From an uncultured Porphyromonas sp. (GTDB lineage: Bacteria; Bacteroidota; Bacteroidia; Bacteroidales; Porphyromonadaceae), in NCBI GenBank assembly GCA_947253195.1, contig CAMXXM010000071.1, positions 1-7,247 on the forward strand: a stretch of DNA of 7,247 nucleotides. Reading direction: 5' to 3'. The notes under the pieces are model-generated. The model saw only the letters and a list, made by a program, of their open reading frames with translations. It was not told where the DNA came from and did no database searches. The stretch's first letter is position 1. The number at the start of each line of letters is the position of its first letter. The position numbers and the translations under genes are program-made. Shown here piece after piece: positions 5,813-7,247 of the stretch.

Positions 5813-7247
5813 ATGTACCGTCATCGCGCCATATCGTATGAGAGCAGCTTCGGCGAGATCCTCAGGTACCTCCTGGCACTGGAGCATGGTCTCTCCCGGG
5901 AGCAGATCCACCGCGTGCTGGAGGTGCTGAGACGCTCCTTTGACCGGGGTGCTTACGAGGCGAAGAGCATCGATAGCCTCAAGACGCAGCTCCTCACCGC
6001 CGTCTCTGCCGTCGAGGAGATCGGTCTCCACTCCACCTCCCTCCTTGCCATCCTCCTCTGGCGTCCGCTCAGCTGCGGCGTGGTGACGGAGGAGCAGATC
6101 GAGCAGAGCTTCGGTGCCGACACCGCCCACCTGGATCGCCTGCTCCTCCGTGTCTGCGAGGTGTACGACCCAACGGAGGTGATGACGAGCGACAATCTCG
6201 GGCGCTTCCTCCTCTCCTTTGCCGAGGATGTGCGGATCATCCTGATCCTGATAGCGGATCGACTGGTCCGGCTGAGGCTGGCCGGTCATCTCCTCGGCGA
6301 GGAGGAGCAGCGGGTGCTCTCAGACGAGGTGCACACCATCTTTGCCCCCTATGCGCACCGTATGGGACTCTATGCGGTCAAGAGCGAGATGGACGACCTG
6401 GCACTGAAGTACACCGACCGAAAGGTCTACACCTATATCAAGGAGAAACTGGCTCAGACGAAGGATGCCCGCGACGCTTACATCGCCGCCTTTATCGAGC
6501 CGCTGGAGAAGCGGCTGAGGGAGGCGGGGCTGAAATTTCACATCAAGGGCAGGACCAAGTCCATCTCCTCCATTCACCACAAGCTCCAGGTGCAGAAGTG
6601 CGCCTTTGAGCAGATCTACGACCTCTTCGCCATCCGCATCATCCTCGACTCGGAGCCAAGGCAGGAGAAGGGCGACTGCTGGCACGTCTACTCTATCGTC
6701 ACCGACATGTACCAGCCCAATCCCAAGCGGCTCAAGGACTGGATCTCGATCCCGAAGAGCAACGGCTACCAGAGCCTCCACATCACCGTGATGGGACCAG
6801 AGCACCGCTGGGTGGAGGTGCAGATACGGACCGAGCGGATGGATGAGATCGCCGAGCGGGGACTGGCGGCGCACTGGCGGTACAAGGGGATCAAGAGTGA
6901 GACCGGGCTGGATGACCTGATGACGGAGGCGCGCCGGGTCCTCGAGATGGGGGATAAGCTCCCCGAGGATGAGGTGATCAAGGACTTCCGGATGGATCTC
7001 TACGACGAGGAGGTGTACGTCTTTACCCCCAAGGGGGAGGTGCTGCAGCTGCCCAAGGGTGCGACGGTGCTCGACTTCGCCTTCTCCATCCATACCAATG
7101 TCGGCAGCCACTGCGTCTCCGCCCGCGTCAATGGGCGCAATGTGGGGCTGCGGTATGTGCTGCAGAATGGCGACTCCGTCAGCGTCATCACCTCCGACAG
7201 CCAGGCACCCAAGGCGGACTGGCTGGACATCGCCCAGACCTCGAGGG
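5813..7247 (+). CDS. RelA/SpoT-family (p)ppGpp synthetase with degenerate hydrolase domain, 3' end outside window
   Basis: 478 residues are visible, about two thirds of a normal 700-750 residue long RSH protein; the window ends in frame. It makes the alarmone (p)ppGpp from ATP and GDP/GTP in the cytoplasm during the stringent response. Residues 30-200 align with the HD hydrolase domain but the catalytic HD is WR (83-84), the upstream HP histidine is absent, and ADRLHN reads ADRLVR (148-153). The synthetase domain (about 220-360) is intact: GRTKS 246-250, YDLFAIRI 269-276, RLKD 306-309, NGYQSLH 317-323, EVQIRT 335-340 and AAHWRYK. A TGS domain follows (about 399-460, VYVFTPKGEV...GATVLDFAFSIHTNVG). 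So it should synthesise but not degrade. RLKD is the RXKD form usual in bifunctional Rel/SpoT, not the EXDD of synthesis-only RelA. The organism should have another enzyme for hydrolysis. The ATG is 3 bases after the preceding stop. Confidence 0.92.
   Translation, partial: MYRHRAISYESSFGEILRYLLALEHGLSREQIHRVLEVLRRSFDRGAYEAKSIDSLKTQLLTAVSAVEEIGLHSTSLLAILLWRPLSCGVVTEEQIEQSFGADTAHLDRLLLRVCEVYDPTEVMTSDNLGRFLLSFAEDVRIILILIADRLVRLRLAGHLLGEEEQRVLSDEVHTIFAPYAHRMGLYAVKSEMDDLALKYTDRKVYTYIKEKLAQTKDARDAYIAAFIEPLEKRLREAGLKFHIKGRTKSISSIHHKLQVQKCAFEQIYDLFAIRIILDSEPRQEKGDCWHVYSIVTDMYQPNPKRLKDWISIPKSNGYQSLHITVMGPEHRWVEVQIRTERMDEIAERGLAAHWRYKGIKSETGLDDLMTEARRVLEMGDKLPEDEVIKDFRMDLYDEEVYVFTPKGEVLQLPKGATVLDFAFSIHTNVGSHCVSARVNGRNVGLRYVLQNGDSVSVITSDSQAPKADWLDIAQTSR

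Noticed and set aside
6320..7111. Long 263-codon reverse-strand frame opposite the (p)ppGpp synthetase
   Set aside because: The + strand encodes clear synthetase and TGS motifs throughout; the reverse frame reflects codon bias in a GC-rich gene.

Overview
The window looks like a chromosomal segment of a Bacteroidales bacterium, most likely a Porphyromonas-type anaerobe. Genes are moderately GC-rich and close to each other, recognisable Shine-Dalgarno sequences are mostly lacking, and one upstream sequence matches the Bacteroidetes -7 element TAnnTTTG. A HlyD-like N-terminus and a carboxypeptidase-regulatory-like N-terminal domain are both of Bacteroidetes type. This placement is inferred from sequence character only. 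All convincing genes are on the + strand.

Region 1 (1-585) is visibly AT-richer than the rest and has no ordinary gene. It contains a short frame (357-509) whose N-terminus reads like a double-glycine leader (...IEKFTIDEMKSVRGG), as found on peptides exported by C39-peptidase ABC transporters. The frame has no good start codon, so it may be a rare-start precursor or a relic. A sigma70-like -35/-10 pair precedes it.

Region 2 (586-1643) is a predicted exported protein of unknown function with a carboxypeptidase-regulatory-like N-terminal domain. Its signal peptide (586-645) is in a different frame from its body (621-1643), and the break falls at a run of six Cs. One extra C would join them. 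Phase variation, decay or a sequencing error could each explain this. Between this gene and the next (1644-1893) is a set of related direct and inverted repeats that can form two mutually exclusive hairpins, followed by a terminator-like hairpin.

Region 3 (1894-4607) is a compact export pair: a 742-residue peptidase-containing ABC transporter with an intact C39 catalytic set, and, 2 bases downstream, a 160-residue membrane protein whose N-terminus resembles HlyD-family adaptors but which lacks room for the coiled-coil hairpin. With the leader-like peptide and the exported protein upstream this suggests a small peptide (bacteriocin-like or signalling) maturation and export locus.

Region 4 (4608-5575) holds a small DUF2188-type protein (4910-5134) with noncoding flanks. 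The downstream flank carries a cluster of GC-rich imperfect palindromes built on a CGACACCC-(N)4-GGGGTCG-like unit, in both orientations.

Region 5 (5576-7247) is a small two-TM protein followed 3 bases later by a RelA/SpoT-family (p)ppGpp synthetase that runs off the window end. Its hydrolase domain has lost the HD and ADRLxN residues while the synthetase and TGS domains look intact, so it should be synthesis-only.
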